Shown: one piece after another, positions 63,694-63,697 of the stretch | Layout of the letters: each line of letters starts with the position of its first letter | Position numbering within the stretch: the first letter of the stretch is position 1 | The notes under the pieces: model-generated | Seen by the model: the letters and a program-made list of their open reading frames with translations, nothing else | Databases searched by the model: none | Told to the model about the DNA's origin: nothing | Origin: Acidimicrobiia bacterium | Lineage (GTDB): Bacteria; Actinomycetota; Acidimicrobiia; IMCC26256; PALSA-555 | Assembly: GCA_040881685.1 (NCBI GenBank) | Contig: JBBECS010000053.1 | Location: 91,217-154,913, forward strand | Length of the DNA stretch: 63,697 nucleotides | Reading direction: 5' to 3' | Translations under genes and position numbers: made by a program

Positions 63694-63697
63694 CGGG

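Overview
This is a very GC-rich, gene-dense stretch of what looks like an actinobacterial chromosome, most likely from an uncultured member of class Acidimicrobiia or a relative. That placement is inferred from gene content: a PASTA-domain kinase, a mycothiol-type MDMPI domain, NAD-dependent LigA beside a LigD/LigC-like ATP ligase, an SCP2 protein, GatCAB, many GTG starts and apparent leaderless promoters. The left end cuts a gene. The right end is a run of 27 G, which looks like a sequencing artefact. No rRNA, tRNA, CRISPR array, transposase or phage gene was seen.

Layout. 1-6 kb (minus): a cut winged-helix-like gene, a PAS-PAS-GGDEF-EAL protein, the MeaB GTPase and methylmalonyl-CoA mutase. 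6-10 kb: a secreted block on the plus strand (PGRP amidase, SGNH hydrolase, subtilase), each protein carrying an ACR-type lipobox. 10-20 kb: cysteine desulfurase-mnmA, a membrane protein, ligA, a PASTA kinase, a short-chain dehydrogenase and a polytopic membrane protein. 20-28 kb: an SCP2 protein, gatC-gatA, an antisense alpha/beta hydrolase, gatB, a beta-propeller protein, ilvD and an Fpg/Nei-type glycosylase. 28-31 kb: two tandem GGDEF paralogues. 31-35 kb: ilvB-ilvN-ilvC, preceded by a leader peptide and attenuator-like hairpins, with a glycosyltransferase fragment between ilvN and ilvC. 35-42 kb: a DUF4242-cyclase fusion, plsY-degV, mscL, a thioesterase with a flavin oxidoreductase, an ECF sigma factor with an anti-sigma/MDMPI fusion, and a small helical protein. 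42-49 kb: an Lhr-type helicase and a second PAS-GGDEF-EAL protein. 49-53 kb (minus): a four-gene catabolic operon (DSD1-like enzyme, amidase, AtuA-like protein, AtuA partner). 53-63.6 kb: an ATP-dependent ligase and the classical menaquinone genes menE, menB, menA, menC, menH, menD, menF and ubiE/menG, followed by a MerR regulator.

The most interesting regulatory signal is in the men cluster. The merR-ubiE-menF promoter and the menE promoter share a 26-bp element (20 identities, all six differences transitions). It holds a GGAG...CTCC dyad directly abutting a TANNNT -10 box, which is the position a MerR protein occupies. I infer that this MerR protein controls its own operon and menE, perhaps also menB.

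A family of at least eight imperfectly palindromic intergenic elements punctuates the window. Their stems vary by compensatory changes, and their loops are either 3 nt or an insert of about 65 nt. One copy is read through as the C-terminus of the cysteine desulfurase and runs right up to the mnmA start. Many promoters place TANNNT 6-8 nt before the start codon, suggesting widespread leaderless transcription.
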